Shown here: piece by piece, positions 1 to 58,017 of the stretch
How positions within the stretch are numbered: position 1 is the stretch's first letter
How the letters are laid out: the number at the start of each line of letters is the position of its first letter
Origin: Glandiceps talaboti
Taxonomy: Eukaryota; Hemichordata; Enteropneusta; Spengelidae
Assembly (NCBI RefSeq): GCF_964340395.1
Contig: NC_135551.1
Coordinates: 18,767,503-18,831,502 of the forward strand
Direction: 5' to 3'
Length of the DNA: 64,000 bases
Notes under the pieces: model-generated
The model's database searches: none
What the model was told of the DNA's origin: nothing
The model's input: only the letters and a program-made list of their open reading frames with translations
Translations under genes and position numbers: made by a program

Positions 1-379
1 TATTAGTAGCGTATTTTGAAAAGTCACTGTTACACAACCAATGTTCGTTTTTAACTTGTAGAAATGTGGACATCGAAAACTGCTAAAAATTTGGGTTGAG
101 TATAAAAGGTTTAGGGTGTATGTCATGTAAATATAGAAAAGACGAACGAAAACGCTGTACTTGTTTTTTAAGTTGATATCAGATTCCGCATCCTCATCAC
201 CACATGTGCGCACACAAATGTCCTTATGTGCTTTCAAATTTAAGAACAGTTGAAGCAATTTGTGTTGATGACATTGTGCATCGTGTGTCTACTATTGGTG
301 CTCGCTTAAATTTTAGGTTTTATACTTTGCATGTATAACTAAACGGCTATCTGAGAGTGTGTATATATGATACATTTAG
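1..379. other. Upstream intron of the VWD gene
   Basis: No exon was recognised here. It is AT-rich sequence ending in a splice acceptor (TTTAG at 375-379) for the first visible exon, so it is most simply the intron before that exon. Confidence 0.5.
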
Positions 380-517
380 ATGACAGAAGCGAGAACTGTG
401 TATCAGTCTACCATGGTGTTTGCAGACCTGAGGATAGTTGCCGAGAAAATGAAAATCCGAGAGCTCAGAGAGACGTGTGCACCAATGGTCCTGACACTGG
501 GTGCATCTGCTGTAAAC
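380..517 (+). CDS. VWD gene, Cys-rich exon
   Basis: The acceptor is TTTAG before 380 and the donor GTGAGT at 518; phase 1 to 1, 138 nt. It encodes seven to eight cysteines in short spacings (ENCVSVYHGVC, PEDSC, VCTNGPDTGCICC). An alternative acceptor at the AG of GACAG (ending 386) would shorten it slightly but breaks the phase-1 pattern of its neighbours. Confidence 0.7.
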
Positions 518-1508
518 GTGAGTATTGACTCACTCTTGTAAATTCTTTATTTTATTCAAAATAAATTCAAAAACATGTTTTGACGATACTAAATTACTAC
601 TCACATGTGTTGAATGAGACACGCTTTTCATCTAGATAATCGATTTTCAATTTCTATATCTTTTCAGGCAAATGTCCTCATGGACATGGTACGTACCTTG
701 TAATTTTATTGTTATTATTTTATTCTTTACATTGTTTGCTTTGAATGTTCGGTTCCAGTAAACAGTAGGAGAGGACAATTATACACATCTAGACAAATCT
801 GTGACAATTTAGATTATATTGGAGTTAAATTGTAGGTTCTTATTTCAAGTAACGTACATTGCGTTATCCTTCGGTTAGTTCTCTCTGTTAAAAAAGTGTT
901 GTTGGTGAAAAATTAATTATTGTAATTAGGTTTCCTGTAGTTATATATGTCGTAGTATTATAAAAGTTGACATTGTGTCTGAACAGGGCCTGGGCCTGGG
1001 ACTGGTAGAACAGATCCCAGATATTCTACGTTGGACAACAACACTTACCACTATGAAGGCAAATGTACTTACACTATGATGAGAGAATGTGAGGATCCAA
1101 AAGCACATCCATGGTTTACCATTTATATAGAACATACAGGTGAAAGAGTATTTTACAAAGGACATGAGAAAACCTACGTCAAAGGAGCCATAGCTGAGAT
1201 CAATACTAAAGATGGCGGGAAGCATATCATTCATTTGATGAGTCACGGACACGTTAAGGTAAAAAAATATCGTGTCTCTCACCACTGGACGAACTGCATA
1301 TACTAGAATTAAAAGTGGGTGTGATTATCTGTACATGGGTGAGTATGTACGTGTGTATATGTATGGCCATGTTTTTGTGTATGTGACTGTGTGCATGTCT
1401 CGTATATATGTATGTGTGTGTGTATGTATGTATGTATGTATGTATGTATGTATGGGCATGGCGTGTGGGAAAGATTCTTCAAGATTCTCTAATGAGGGGA
1501 GAGATCAA

Positions 1509-1585
<77 letters not shown>

Positions 1586-3188
1586 ATCTCTTCCTCTACA
1601 GATTAATGATCTCCCAGAGATTGATATGGACGACTTTGATGGATGGAAAGACAACACTCTGGGTTTACGAGTTGTGAAGTTCAACCAGAGACTGAACATC
1701 ACATTGGATGGCTATTTCACCGTATCATACAATAGAAAAGAAAACGTATTTGTTGAACTGGAAGAAAGGATGGGAGGTAAAGTTTGTGGTCTCATGGGAA
1801 ACGCAGATGGTAACCCTGACAACGATTTCCTCATCCTTGACCAATTCTCCCCAAGTGGCCTGAAGATGTTGAAGAATCCAACCCAAGATGAGATTAATAT
1901 CTTCGGTGACAGCTGGGTGAAACCTGGATCGTAAGTAAACACTTTCTGTCTGGTATGGTGGATTTCATCATCCCAAAATATGATGGTTTTATGGAACAAA
2001 GACATTGACAGTTTTATCTAATAGATGATACAACTGTTACTCAAAGCCCTCATACATCCCATCGATAACTGTAATCATAGCATTATTGTCACTGAGATTA
2101 TATTACTGACTACCAGGGTCTCTTGAACATTCAGAGGGGGAAAGTGTTGAGCTCATGTGCTATGAAATTCCACATTACTGTACCATGTCAATCTCAAAAA
2201 CGTCTCCTTGTTTATACAACTACTGACAATTAATATTAAAACGCAGATCAATTTTCTATTTGTTGTAAATAATGTCATCCCCCTTGTTCATGTAATGGAG
2301 TCACACAATAGGCACGTTGTTTGTCTCAGTTTCTTATTCTTTGTGGCCGAGAAACTCTGCCAAGTTATGAATACAAGGAACGTAAGCTGTATAGCTATAT
2401 ACGTATCATGGGTTCATGTAACAAGATTAACGGTGTCTTTGAAGATTAACCTTTGCTAACTACCTTTGTTTGATAGCAGAATTACTCTTTCAATAACTCC
2501 ATACTTGCAGAGTTGTGATTTTTGTATTTAAAAGATATTTGGCGATTTTTCGAGAGAGAAAAAAACAAAAAAGAACGAAATGTTCGATGAATCAGTACAC
2601 AGACGACCAATACTACAATGCGTTAAAAAAAATGTGTGGTTCCGATTACATTCAATTTTAAAATAGGTGGGGTAGGTAGATTTTATTTCATTATATTTTT
2701 TTATGTGTGAGTGTCTAGTTCAGGTATTCCATTGTTTTCCACACAATGGTCTCTGTGTTGTTTAGATGTCAGCCATTACTGATTGGAAGAATAGTTTTAT
2801 ATTGTCTTTTTAAGTTTATGTCAGTTTCCGCATCCACCATTTCTTGGGAGACTTCACGATTTTCGCGATATTATTATCATTTTTCTCGAATACATAAAAA
2901 AAAAAGTTTAGGATCGGCGTGAAAAACTAGGTGGGGTCGGGTAACTTGCCCTCATTACACTGTATCTTTGATAAATTACCGCGTCCTCATAATACAGTTA
3001 CGATCAGAACATTTCTACGGATGCATTCATAACTTACATTCTGATAGTGACAATACTCACTGAATAGTGAATGCAACTACGATTTCTTTAATGTCTAAAG
3101 AACGTCAATCTTATCTAAGCGGCATTCCCTTAATCTCTATAAAATACTGGTCTGTTTTCTATATTTCAGATGCCCAGACACCGAGTAA
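380..3188 (+). CDS. Cysteine-rich protein ending in a von Willebrand factor type D domain (3' part of gene)
   Basis: Five exons join in phase: 380-517, 668-688, 987-1258, 1602-1930 and 3170-3188, with the TAA stop at 3186-3188. They give about 259 C-terminal residues. The first exon is Cys-rich (C-VSVYHGVC, PEDSC, VCTNG, GCICC). A short Gly/Pro linker follows, then a VWD domain: YHYEGKCTYTM near its start, VCGLMGNADGNPDNDF (the family's CGLCGNxNGxxxDDF-like calcium loop) and IFGDSW near its end, closing in SCPDTE and stop. VWD domains occur in mucins, zonadhesins, vitellogenins and other secreted proteins, so the product is probably extracellular. The 5' exons and any signal peptide lie outside the window, so the full-length identity is unknown. 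Confidence 0.85.
668..688 (+). CDS. VWD gene, 21-nt microexon
   Basis: It is preceded by TATCTTTTCAG and followed by GTACGT. Phase is 1 to 1, encoding KCPHGH with shared Arg and Gly codons at the edges. It links the Cys-rich exon to the VWD exon without breaking frame. Confidence 0.6.
987..1258 (+). CDS. VWD gene, first half of VWD domain
   Basis: It follows the acceptor CTGAACAG and precedes the donor GTAAAA; 272 nt, phase 1 to 0. It opens with a GPGPGTG linker, then RYSTLDNNTYHYEGKCTYTM, the usual start of a VWD fold, and ends at HLMSHGHVK. Confidence 0.85.
1512..1583. repeat. (TA)n microsatellite in VWD-gene intron
   Basis: Pure alternating AT of about 72 bp that ends only 18 bases before the next exon's splice acceptor. 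An ATGT-type repeat lies just upstream at about 1408-1455. Confidence 0.95.
1602..1930 (+). CDS. VWD gene, second half of VWD domain
   Basis: It follows CTTCCTCTACAG and precedes GTAAGT; 329 nt, phase 0 to 2. It holds the VWD calcium-loop signature VCGLMGNADGNPDNDF and the closing INIFGDSWVKPG. The second Cys of the classic CGLCGN is Met here (CGLMGN), as in some invertebrate VWD domains. Confidence 0.9.
3170..3188 (+). CDS. VWD gene, terminal coding exon
   Basis: It follows TATATTTCAG. Completing the split codon gives S-CPDTE and stop TAA at 3186-3188. The Cys sits where VWD domains usually place one just after the GDSW motif. A possible poly(A) signal AATAAA is at 3567-3572. Confidence 0.75.
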
Positions 3189-5932
3189 TCATCGCGTACC
3201 TGTGAACGTTGTTACAACAACACCGAATAGCATGCATGCGTTCATCCATTCATTCATTCATCCATTCATCCATCCAATCACCCAGTCGCTGTTGTTTGAG
3301 TATTTGGTTGTTTTGGACTGCTAATCTGAATCGCTGTATCTTTTTCGGAATTACGTTTCCTCCATTTACGTTGAACTTCTTTTGGAATGAACTGATAACT
3401 ATATCACACCAGACAATTAACTTCATGAAGTGAAGAATAGATTTATAGATTGTTGTTGTGGTGGTGGTGGTGGTGGTGGTGGTGGTTTGAAATACATAAT
3501 ACTTTCCGGTTATTGGTTCCTTTAAAACAATTTATTCTGTATTCATTCTTTCTTCGACTATATTTAAATAAAGGTGATATACCTGCCAAGATTTGCTTGT
3601 TGGTGTTGTGTGTAATATAATCATGTATGGTTGGTTTTCGATTGAATTGAACTTTAGGCTGGGATCAGATTTTGCGGCGGCGGGGGGGGGGGGGTGCCGA
3701 AATAGTTTGCTCATGATTTGAACCAAATTCACACATTGTAAACAATTTTGTCAAGTAAAATATTATCTTGCAATGACAAGAAGACGCATGTAAGTTCACA
3801 TTGATTAAATGAGACAGAGCCATAGGTCAAGCAATGGTATGCTATCTTAATAAGTGGAGGCTGTAGGTGTCACAACAAAGTGATAAATTGTACCCCAATT
3901 GATTTCAACAGCTGTTTTAAGTAAGAATATTCTAGAAAGTTCTTTCAACTATTTATTTCTGAACTGAATTAACTGTATTAATGAATACTTTCTAAATAAG
4001 GATAAGAGAGTGAATTTTTGCTGTAAACAACTTGTTTGTTAACAATATTTGTATTACGGAATGAACGTCAGTTTAAATAAAATGGTGGTGACGTGTATGG
4101 TTGAAGCACAATGGAATTTGTCTCAAACATATTTCGTAGATTGCTGGAAGGCCTTGACGGATGAACACGGATTTGAATGCGCTCCGTGAGCAGAACTTTA
4201 CAGAGACAAAGACATCCCAAGGAACTTTGATTCTCGGCTATAACTAAATTGAGGAGTTTGATTGAATCGCTCCTATTGTTGAAAACCGTATGAGTTATCC
4301 GACCAAAAAGTAATTCCTGTGTCTGTTTGAGTTCTTCATGAATCTTTCCACAGAATACGTGTCCTGACATCTGGTACCTCTGAGATAGACTGTGTGCGTT
4401 GAGATTACCACTGAATATAGGTCAATGTCCACAATATCCACATAACAGTCGTCATGTGTTACCTGGATTTCAAGGCCGAAATAACAGAACGTAGCCTGCA
4501 AGTTGCATGATGTGATTGTGTGCATGTCTCGTATGTATGTATGTATGTATGTATGTATGTATGTATGTATGTATGTATGTATGTAGAAAAAAGAAATGCA
4601 TAAGGAACTTGTGAGTCCGAATAAATAGATGTAATCCGATGTTTTGAATAAACATTCTTTTTCAAGGTATTCAAAGGTGAGACATATTAGGTAAACACCG
4701 GAATATATCTGAATGTATGTATGTATGTATGTATGTATGTATGTATGTATGTATGTATGTATGTATGTTTGTTTGTTTGTTTGTTTGTTTGTTTGTTTGT
4801 TGTTTATTTGTTTGTTTGTTGTTTATTTATTTATTGCTTGACCCAGACTTCAGGCCCATATAAACTAGGTGTAAATTGAATGCCTTCTGTATTGGTTGAT
4901 GTTCTATATCAATGTATACCAAATTATAGGAAATTTGAAGAATATATCATTATTAAGATATAGGATATGTGCATTTTTTCATCATCATACATCAAGTCAT
5001 ATGGAAGTTGAAGCATACACTAAGATACTGCCAAACTACAACAAATAATCAAGTATACACATGAATCAATCACATTAATAATACTGAACATATGTATTTT
5101 GACATCATCCATGCATGCATTAAATTATATGAAATTTAAAGTTTGCAATCATAACATATTGCTTCATTACAAAACATAATTAATTATGCAAACGACTGAC
5201 TGTAAGAAAACGAAATATGATAGTGTGTATGCAGATTGGGTAATGTCGATAGAAGAAGAAAATGTTCCCTTCATCATAAGATACTATTGGTAAATTCAAC
5301 TATGTGTATCATACAACTCGTAATTGGTTCATTCAAAACCCGGATATTATTGAGTACTTAATAAAAATGATTTTTATTCACCAATATGATAGAATTAACA
5401 TTAAAATAGATACATATACAGAATATATGGCAAAAGTGATTAAAATAGCAAAGCTAGTCAAGCTTGTATCCCTTAGTGACTAACAAACATGCTAGTACTT
5501 GTAGGTGTATATATACATTTTAAAATATGACAAATCACAACAAACAACAATGGAATAGTAAAAGTGTAAGGAAAAGTTAACTGCTTGTTCTTCAATTAAT
5601 TGCATTTCGAAACTCTTAACTCTTTGGTTTCAAAAATACATTATCCATGTACAGCAGGTGTCGTCTAAGTTAGATTTGTCAATTTTTATTATACAATAAC
5701 ACCATTTTAGAGAGGTCACACGATGCAGGATTAGTGAAAATGATCTTTCTGGGTCTCATAAACATAACGAAATGCAGCCCTGCTTTTATTCCACTTTAAT
5801 GGGGTTATTAAAAAGGTACTTTAAACTCTAAATTCTCTTACAAGTTGCATGTGGAGTCACAAATCATGAATCCTTTTGACGAATGGGTTACCTATACATC
5901 TACGTCCTGTTATTGTCTATGCCTTCATCGTC
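3189..5932. other. Intergenic region between the VWD gene and the transporter gene
   Basis: This holds the probable 3' UTR of the VWD gene, a short (GGT)n run near 3466-3486, a G-run at 3683-3693 and (ATGT)n arrays (separate entry). The far end is probably the transporter's 3' UTR on the - strand; TTTATT at 5685-5690 reads AATAAA on that strand. No other exon was recognised. Confidence 0.6.
4530..4838. repeat. (ATGT)n and (TTTG)n microsatellites
   Basis: There are two ATGT arrays (about 4532-4585 and 4713-4767). The second passes directly into TTTG repeats and then TTTA-like repeats. Open frames across it are only repeat translation. Confidence 0.9.
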
Positions 5933-6099
5933 CTAGTGGCCAACGTCTTCTGCATACGTCAACTTTCGATTGCTATATTTCCGTTTACCCATTTTTTCCA
6001 CGACTGGAAAAGTAAATGCTACAAAAGCAGCGAGGATCAGAGAAACGCCTGCCATCCAGAAGGCACCATCATAGACGTCAGTTTTATCACGAATCCACC
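5933..6099 (-). CDS. Transporter terminal exon (TM12 and tail)
   Basis: The acceptor is CATCTCCTAG; phase 1 entry. It encodes WIRDKTDVYDGAFWMAG, one membrane segment and a basic tail (KMGKRKYSNRK) ending in EDVGH and stop. Confidence 0.85.
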
Positions 6100-6512
6100 C
6101 TAGGAGATGAGAATTAGAAAAGAAGATTAAACATATGTGGCAATCTTGTGTTATGCTTTTAATGTGCAGTTCACAAGGCATATATAGATACAGTGCTAAA
6201 AGAAGATTATTTGAACATAAATAACCAACCTTAATGTTCAAGTTCAACGTATTGTGCGTATAGTGTACATGTTTGATGATGTAGCTTCATAAAAGAGTTA
6301 ATAGTAATTCAGTGTATACTCGTGCACATTATCACTATCAAAAAATCGAAGCAAACAGTTACTATATAACAACACCATGGGTAATATGATGTCTACTGGT
6401 GCCCGAATAACGCCAGACAATAATAATGATCTGAAAGCCAGTCAGGACACTGATGCTTTCAAGGCTAAACTCCCTACACATTATTACTAGGTTTTGTGTT
6501 CATACCCCCCCC

Positions 6513-6543
<31 letters not shown>

Positions 6544-7800
6544 CACTCCTACCCCATCCCACCCCACTAGCTGGTATAACATAGATAGAAATATTTTATT
6601 ATAACACATAATATTCTCCGGCAAGTATTCTTTCCACAGTCAAAGCAAATCAACGGTAGAATTCCTTTTGCCACTGTAAAAGTACCCTAGGGAAAATAGA
6701 AAACGAATATTTCCCTTTGTATGCAAATTGAAGTCACTATATGTCAAACCATGTGATACCATAAGCCAATCACTTAAGGCTGTATGCAATCAATATGTGT
6801 TATAAGTTATGTATATCCAATGTCTCATAACACGTTTGAAGTAAAAAAAAATCTTTTCTACCTGCTAAATTCCAATTTTTTGTCCTCATTGGTTTTCCTA
6901 ATTTCTTGAAAGTTATCATTAAATTGTTTTATTTGATAAATAACAGTGTGAAGAACAAATTTATAAAGTCTTACCAGACAATGGTGCTGTAAGAAGTGCA
7001 ATTAATCCTTGCACCTGAACACATAATGTTGTTCCATATCCAACCTTTTCTGCACCAAATAAAGATGACACAACTATAGCGATAAAAACAGTGAAGCCCC
7101 CAAAAGACATCCCAAAAATGATAATGAAGATGGCTTGACCTGCGAAGACAGATTATTGAAAGTACAAAAGATTTAAACGGGACAATAATCACTATTTAAA
7201 AAGCTCAACATTTTCTTAAGTTTTATGTTAAACAGATCTTTGACATACTAGATAAAATACAGAAATGTGGGCATTATTGACATTTGGTAAGTTAAATTAC
7301 TTTAAATTCTCTGACAAGGGGAATATCATTGAATTCGTAATAAGTTGCATGTATACGAATTGTTATAGCATCATTGCAATTGCAGCGACCGCCTGAAACA
7401 AAAAGCACACAATACGGCTGTTGGTGAACAATACGGCTTCACATTTGCAAGGCTCTCGACCAATCAGATTGCGAGATTGCGACAAGTGACTTTTAACATT
7501 ATGTTCGTAACGAGTGACATGTATAAGAATTTATGTAGTATTAGACAGAGTAGTTTTGGACAGAGAAATGAGTAAATCAGCTAGTTTTTAAGTACCTGTA
7601 AAGGTCCTGGTGTATGTACTTATAATAGTTATTGTTCCACAAACAGCCATTGAAGTTCCGTATGGAATGTGGGCTCTCAACCCACGTATATTGCCTATAG
7701 CCCCCATGATGGGTATAGCTATAACCTGAGCTAAACCCATGACAGCTGGTATCATAGCACTATATGTACTCGAAATACCACAATCTACAGCACGGCTCAC
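5933..7800 (-). CDS. Monocarboxylate transporter-like (SLC16/MFS), C-terminal half
   Basis: Three exons on the - strand join in phase: 7800-7596 (205 nt), 7139-6975 (165 nt) and 6099-5933 (167 nt, TAG at 5933-5935). They give about 178 residues. The sequence is hydrophobic with MFS-type segments: AMIPAVMGLAQVIAIPIMGAI, FIIIFGMSFGGFTVFIAIV and MAGVSLILAAFVAFTF. The motifs GAEKVGYGTTL, QGLIALLTAPLSGW and YDGAFWMAG match the second half (TM7-12) of SLC16 transporters, proton-linked carriers of lactate, pyruvate and similar acids in the plasma membrane. The first half (TM1-6, with the usual [D/E]G[G/S][W/F][G/A]W motif) was not found between 7801 and the end of SPAG17. It may be a truncated copy, or its 5' exons may be short and missed. 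Confidence 0.8.
6519..6543. repeat. (CA)n microsatellite after a C-run
   Basis: A run of about ten C passes into (CA)n within the transporter intron. Confidence 0.9.
6975..7139 (-). CDS. Transporter middle exon (TM10-11 region)
   Basis: 165 nt, phase 1 to 1, acceptor TTCGCAG and donor GTAAGA. It encodes QAIFIIIFGMSFGGFTVF, then GAEKVGYGTTLCVQVQGLI and LLTAPLSG. Confidence 0.85.
7596..7800 (-). CDS. Transporter first visible exon (TM7-9 region)
   Basis: 205 nt, phase 0 to 1, acceptor CTTTTTTCTAG and donor GTACTT. It encodes DCGISSTYSAMIPAVMGLAQ and then GLRAHIPYGTSMAVCG. It begins mid-protein, so at least one upstream exon is expected. Confidence 0.8.
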
Positions 7801-8160
7801 CTAGAAAAAAGGATTAATGGTAAACTTTAATGTCTTCATTTAAAGTTCATAAGTAGCCTTAGATAAGGTATTTGGGACAGATAAGTGTACATTTTTGCAG
7901 GCCATGAACATGATGAACAATATTGTTTAGAGCACGTGTGATCAAACACTTCTGATGAGGCATGGTACTCTATATCCTAATTATTGGACGCAACCACCGT
8001 TACTAACAAGTTCTGAAAATTCACAATTCCTAATAAAATTTCAATACATCTTTAACTGTTGAAAATCTTTCTTTTTTCATCAACTATCAGTTCATTTGGT
8101 AGGTAGATTTGAGTAATTGATGAGAAACTTAAAGCATATATATACATTTTATATATATAA

Positions 8161-8250
8161 AACTTGGTTAGTCGCAATCTTCTAAGACAGTGCTCTATAC
8201 CGAAGTGGCAGAGTGCAATAGTTTTGATAGTTCTGGAACTATCAATATGG
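8161..8250 (+). repeat. Diverged copy of the 58.4-58.65 kb hairpin-element flank
   Basis: The segment containing AAGACAGTGCTCTATACCG, GTGGCAGAG and ATAGTTTTGATAGT matches, with a few changes, the reverse complement of about 58570-58640. Both copies abut TA-rich sequence. After TCTGGAAC the two copies diverge. Confidence 0.8.
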
Positions 8251-9329
8251 CAGCTACTTTAGAACGTTTTTGTTATTTGTTCTGTATTCAGTTCTCCCTC
8301 TATGTTCTGTAGAAATATCATGTTAAAAAGTAAATGAATCGTTGTTAAAGGCATTTCATGAGTGCTCATTAATTTCCCACTTTGCAATGGTGTCAAAATG
8401 AGATAGACTTAGTCATCAAGTTGGCATGTGACTACTTATTCCCAGTAATAAAGGTTATTTGTGTATGAGAATTACCAAAAGATGTAGAAGGGTACATTCC
8501 ATGTTGTTTATGTTGAGGATTTGAATGTCAGATTTTATTTGAGTAATAAAAAACTTGGAATGATGGCTAACAATGCAATAAAATTTGATTTAAGATACTA
8601 TTTTCTGGTGGGTTGGTGGTTGGGGTTGGGTGGTACATTAGAATGTGTCGCTGCTGTTACTTTCAACCTTTATTCATGACTGACCAAGAGGAAGTTCGTT
8701 GCGTAATCGAATGTAAGAGTGCCTTCACGCTGAATAACTAAACTAAATATGTATATATTCATATTGTTCCTTTGAAATATTAGAAAAGATATTCTTCAGA
8801 TACTGAATTTATCATCTTTATTTTATGCTACATTGTCCTTTATCCTGTTTTATTTTAGAATTTCGATGAAATAACGTAATCAAATGTAACAGCGGAGAAC
8901 ACATCTATTCATGTTGTTCCGTTGAATTGACATGTAACTCCAACCAAATACCTATACTAGTAGAAACGTAGACAATAAATACGACATAATGGCGTGAGTG
9001 AGAGACTAGACAGTAGTTTTGAATAAAAATAATTGGGTCTATTCACTCGAATACATAACTTTGTATAGTAACGATTCAATTGATGCTATGCTATTGATCA
9101 AAAATATGTTTATATCAGATGTAAACTGAATGCCTTCAATAAAGGCAAAACTTTAGATTGCTGTTCCTTCACGCCTTGTCGAAAGAAAAATTCTGCGCTA
9201 CCAGACATGATATTGCATATCCATTAGTTACTACATCAATAAATAACTTATTGTTCATATCCTCTTCTGTAAAAGTTGAGTTTGGTGTATTTTTAACCCG
9301 CTGTAACTTTCACTAGAGTCCACCATTTT

Positions 9330-9576
9330 ACGAAAAGTCATATTTGACCATGTCTTTCCACCGGGGTTAATCTTTAGCAGAGGGTGTGTAAATGTGGTGA
9401 GTATGAGACGAAGTGACACCCTTGACTTAATTCACCCCCGGTGACCTCTCCCCTGGGGGCTGTGAACAGTCAAAAGTGTCACTTTGTCTCGTACTACCCC
9501 TTGACAGAGATGGTAGTTAGGTGGGTCACAGGTATGGTAAAGGTTGGGTAAAGGTGGGTAAATTTGACTTTTCGTA
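9330..9576. mobile_element. MITE-like element with TACGAAAAGTCA ends
   Basis: The outer 12 bases are perfect inverted repeats (TACGAAAAGTCA / TGACTTTTCGTA). A second inner pair also matches in reverse complement with few changes: ATGAGACGAAGTGACAC and GTGTCACTTTGTCTCGTA. It is 247 bp with no coding potential, which fits a non-autonomous DNA transposon. Confidence 0.65.
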
Positions 9577-9852
9577 TAGCAAACCTCAACTGAATATCTT
9601 CTTTCGTGCCAGTAAAATCAATTTAAAGTTGAGTTCAACATTTATAGGTGTCAGTCACTTGTGTTGTCATGACTATTAAATATCAAATTTGATAAATGAA
9701 TTGAAAAAAAGACTGGTTTAAATGTATGATCCACAACTTTAAGTAATTTTTCTCTTTGTGTTTTAGAACAACAGTTTTTTTTTTTTTTTTTACACATTTC
9801 ATAAACACATCCACACTTTCACTCAAACATCCTATACATAGTTCATGATAAT

Positions 9853-9858
9853 TTTATT
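9853..9858 (-). terminator. Candidate SPAG17 poly(A) signal
   Basis: TTTATT on the + strand reads AATAAA on the SPAG17 strand, 340 bases past the stop codon. It is plausible by position only. Confidence 0.35.
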
Positions 9859-10197
9859 CACACCACAGTAGGGATACAAAAAAATTACAGAGTCAAGAAA
9901 TTTACAGCATGAAAAGTTTCCGATGTACAAAAAAAGTATTGTTGACAAATAAACAAAGGTCAGTGCAATGGACGGTAAATTGTTCAGTTAAAGTCGTCAT
10001 AATTAGAGAATTACGGGGGTATATTATGTAAAAATATCTCAAATCATGGGAATATTCATTTATATTTTACAAGTTCAAAAATATTACACAGAGGTTAGGG
10101 TAAAAATTCAATAAGTAGTTTCCTTTTCATACAATGTATAAAACTATTCTGTCCATGCGGGATGATGTATTTATCTCAGTACAGGTTGGTTTGGGGT

Positions 10198-56658
<46,461 letters not shown>

Positions 56659-57170
56659 TTTAGTTATTTACACTTGCCACCAGCAACTTTCCGTTAAACT
56701 AAATATCTGTGCAGATTTTCAGCAATTTCTGTCACAACACAACACGGTTATTCGCCATGTTTTGTGTTCAGGTTGCTAAGCTCACTAGTTAAGTTGTTTG
56801 CCGTTTCTTACCTCAAGGTACGCAAGGCTAGGCCGATGAGGGCGCTACAATCTGATGAAATGTTGAAGCTTCCGACGGTGATCACACACATCGCGTATCG
56901 CGTAAAACTACTAATATTCAATCATGAAGCGTATCAAATTTATTATCTTTATTTATGTAAATGAAATAGTTGGACAATTTTTCATATTTTTTTTCAATTC
57001 ATATTCATACCTCTAACGATATGTACATGTATTATGCGAGTCCACACATTTCTTCGGACTAGACTCGACTATTCTTATTGATACATGAACTTTTCGGTCA
57101 TATACACACTTTTGATGTTACAACAAGTACGGGTTGGTTACTTTGTTGTTGCCATGACAACAATCTAAGC
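56659..57170 (-). promoter_or_regulatory. SPAG17: SPAG17 5' UTR and promoter region
   Basis: Sequence upstream of the start codon. No clear TATA box. It contains the X-box listed separately; transcription start not determined. Confidence 0.45.
57148..57161. promoter_or_regulatory. RFX X-box
   Basis: GTTGCCATGACAAC is a full match to the RFX consensus RYYNYY-N2-RRNRAC and is nearly palindromic. It lies 490 bases upstream of the SPAG17 ATG. RFX factors drive motile-cilium genes in animals, so this fits the gene's function. Confidence 0.6.
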
Positions 57171-57827
57171 ACCATATTGTCGATAATTAACACATATGAA
57201 TACTGCGATGGAGATGGTGGAAATCGATTTTTAAATCACGGAAATTTGTAGTCCATGTGCGATGAAAGGTAAAAATTTTAGCTGAATCGAGCGAAAGGCC
57301 TGCAAATTACGTATACTGAGTGTTTATTGTCATTTGGGTGTTTTTTAAGGCTTGAAAAGAGGGACAGAGAAAGACCTTGAGTGAACCCTTGTGTTATTGT
57401 ATAGTGATGGGTACAAAAAACGTATCTAGGTATACCCCCACGAGTATCTGTTTATTTGCTGGTTTATTTAATTATTTTATTTGTCCCTATACTTGTCGTT
57501 CGTTTGCTTGTTCATTTGTCATTTATTTGATAGTTTATTTATTTATTTATATATTTGTTTGTTTTGTTTTGTTTTGTTTGTCACACGGTTCCTGGGTGCC
57601 CTGTGTTCCAGGTTGATAATAGTCTATATTCCAGGGTGATAATATTCTATGCAAAACAAAGACGTTATTAGGTATTTACGAATATTCAAAAAATACTTTT
57701 ACCGGTGTTTGCATCGAAAGTTTATTACAAATTAAGCAACAATACACAATAATTGTTTTTGTTTACAAACATATAAAGAATTTCAAAATTACCGTCGTTT
57801 TGCTAAAATCTACTGATAATAAAACCA

Positions 57828-57907
57828 AACAGGTTTACATCGTGACATTCCGCCCTCAACGGCAGGAGGGGTTGGCCAATGTGTGAGGGCGCCCCGTCTC
57901 CAGACTA
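57828..57907. mobile_element. GC-rich MITE, GAGGGCGCCCC family, left-truncated copy
   Basis: ACATTCCGCCCTCA, GGAGGGGTTGGCCAATGTGT, GAGGGCGCCCCGTC and CAGACTA match the complete copy at 63061-63157. The left end is degenerate. Confidence 0.75.
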
Positions 57908-57918
57908 CTGGCTTTGTC

Positions 57919-58017
57919 GTCTGGTCCCCTGCCTCCTTTCTGCCGCTGCTGGCGCTACACTCACGAAAGTCGTGAGTGTAGCGCCAGCAGCGGTAGAAAG
58001 GAGGCAGGGGACCAGAC
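57919..58017. repeat. Near-perfect 99-bp hairpin
   Basis: The arms GTCTGGTCCCCTGCCTCCTT...GCGCTACACTCACG and the inverse differ at about one position around a tiny loop (AAAGT). A second small palindrome (GGGTTTGCA ... TGCAAACCC) follows at 58059-58097. Confidence 0.85.

Larger units (their letters stand above)
7801..10197. other. Gap between the transporter fragment and SPAG17
   Basis: No confident exon. It contains a diverged repeat copy (8161-8250), an inverted-repeat element (9330-9576), a T-run (9777-9791) and the probable SPAG17 3' UTR (about 9853-10197). Confidence 0.6.
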
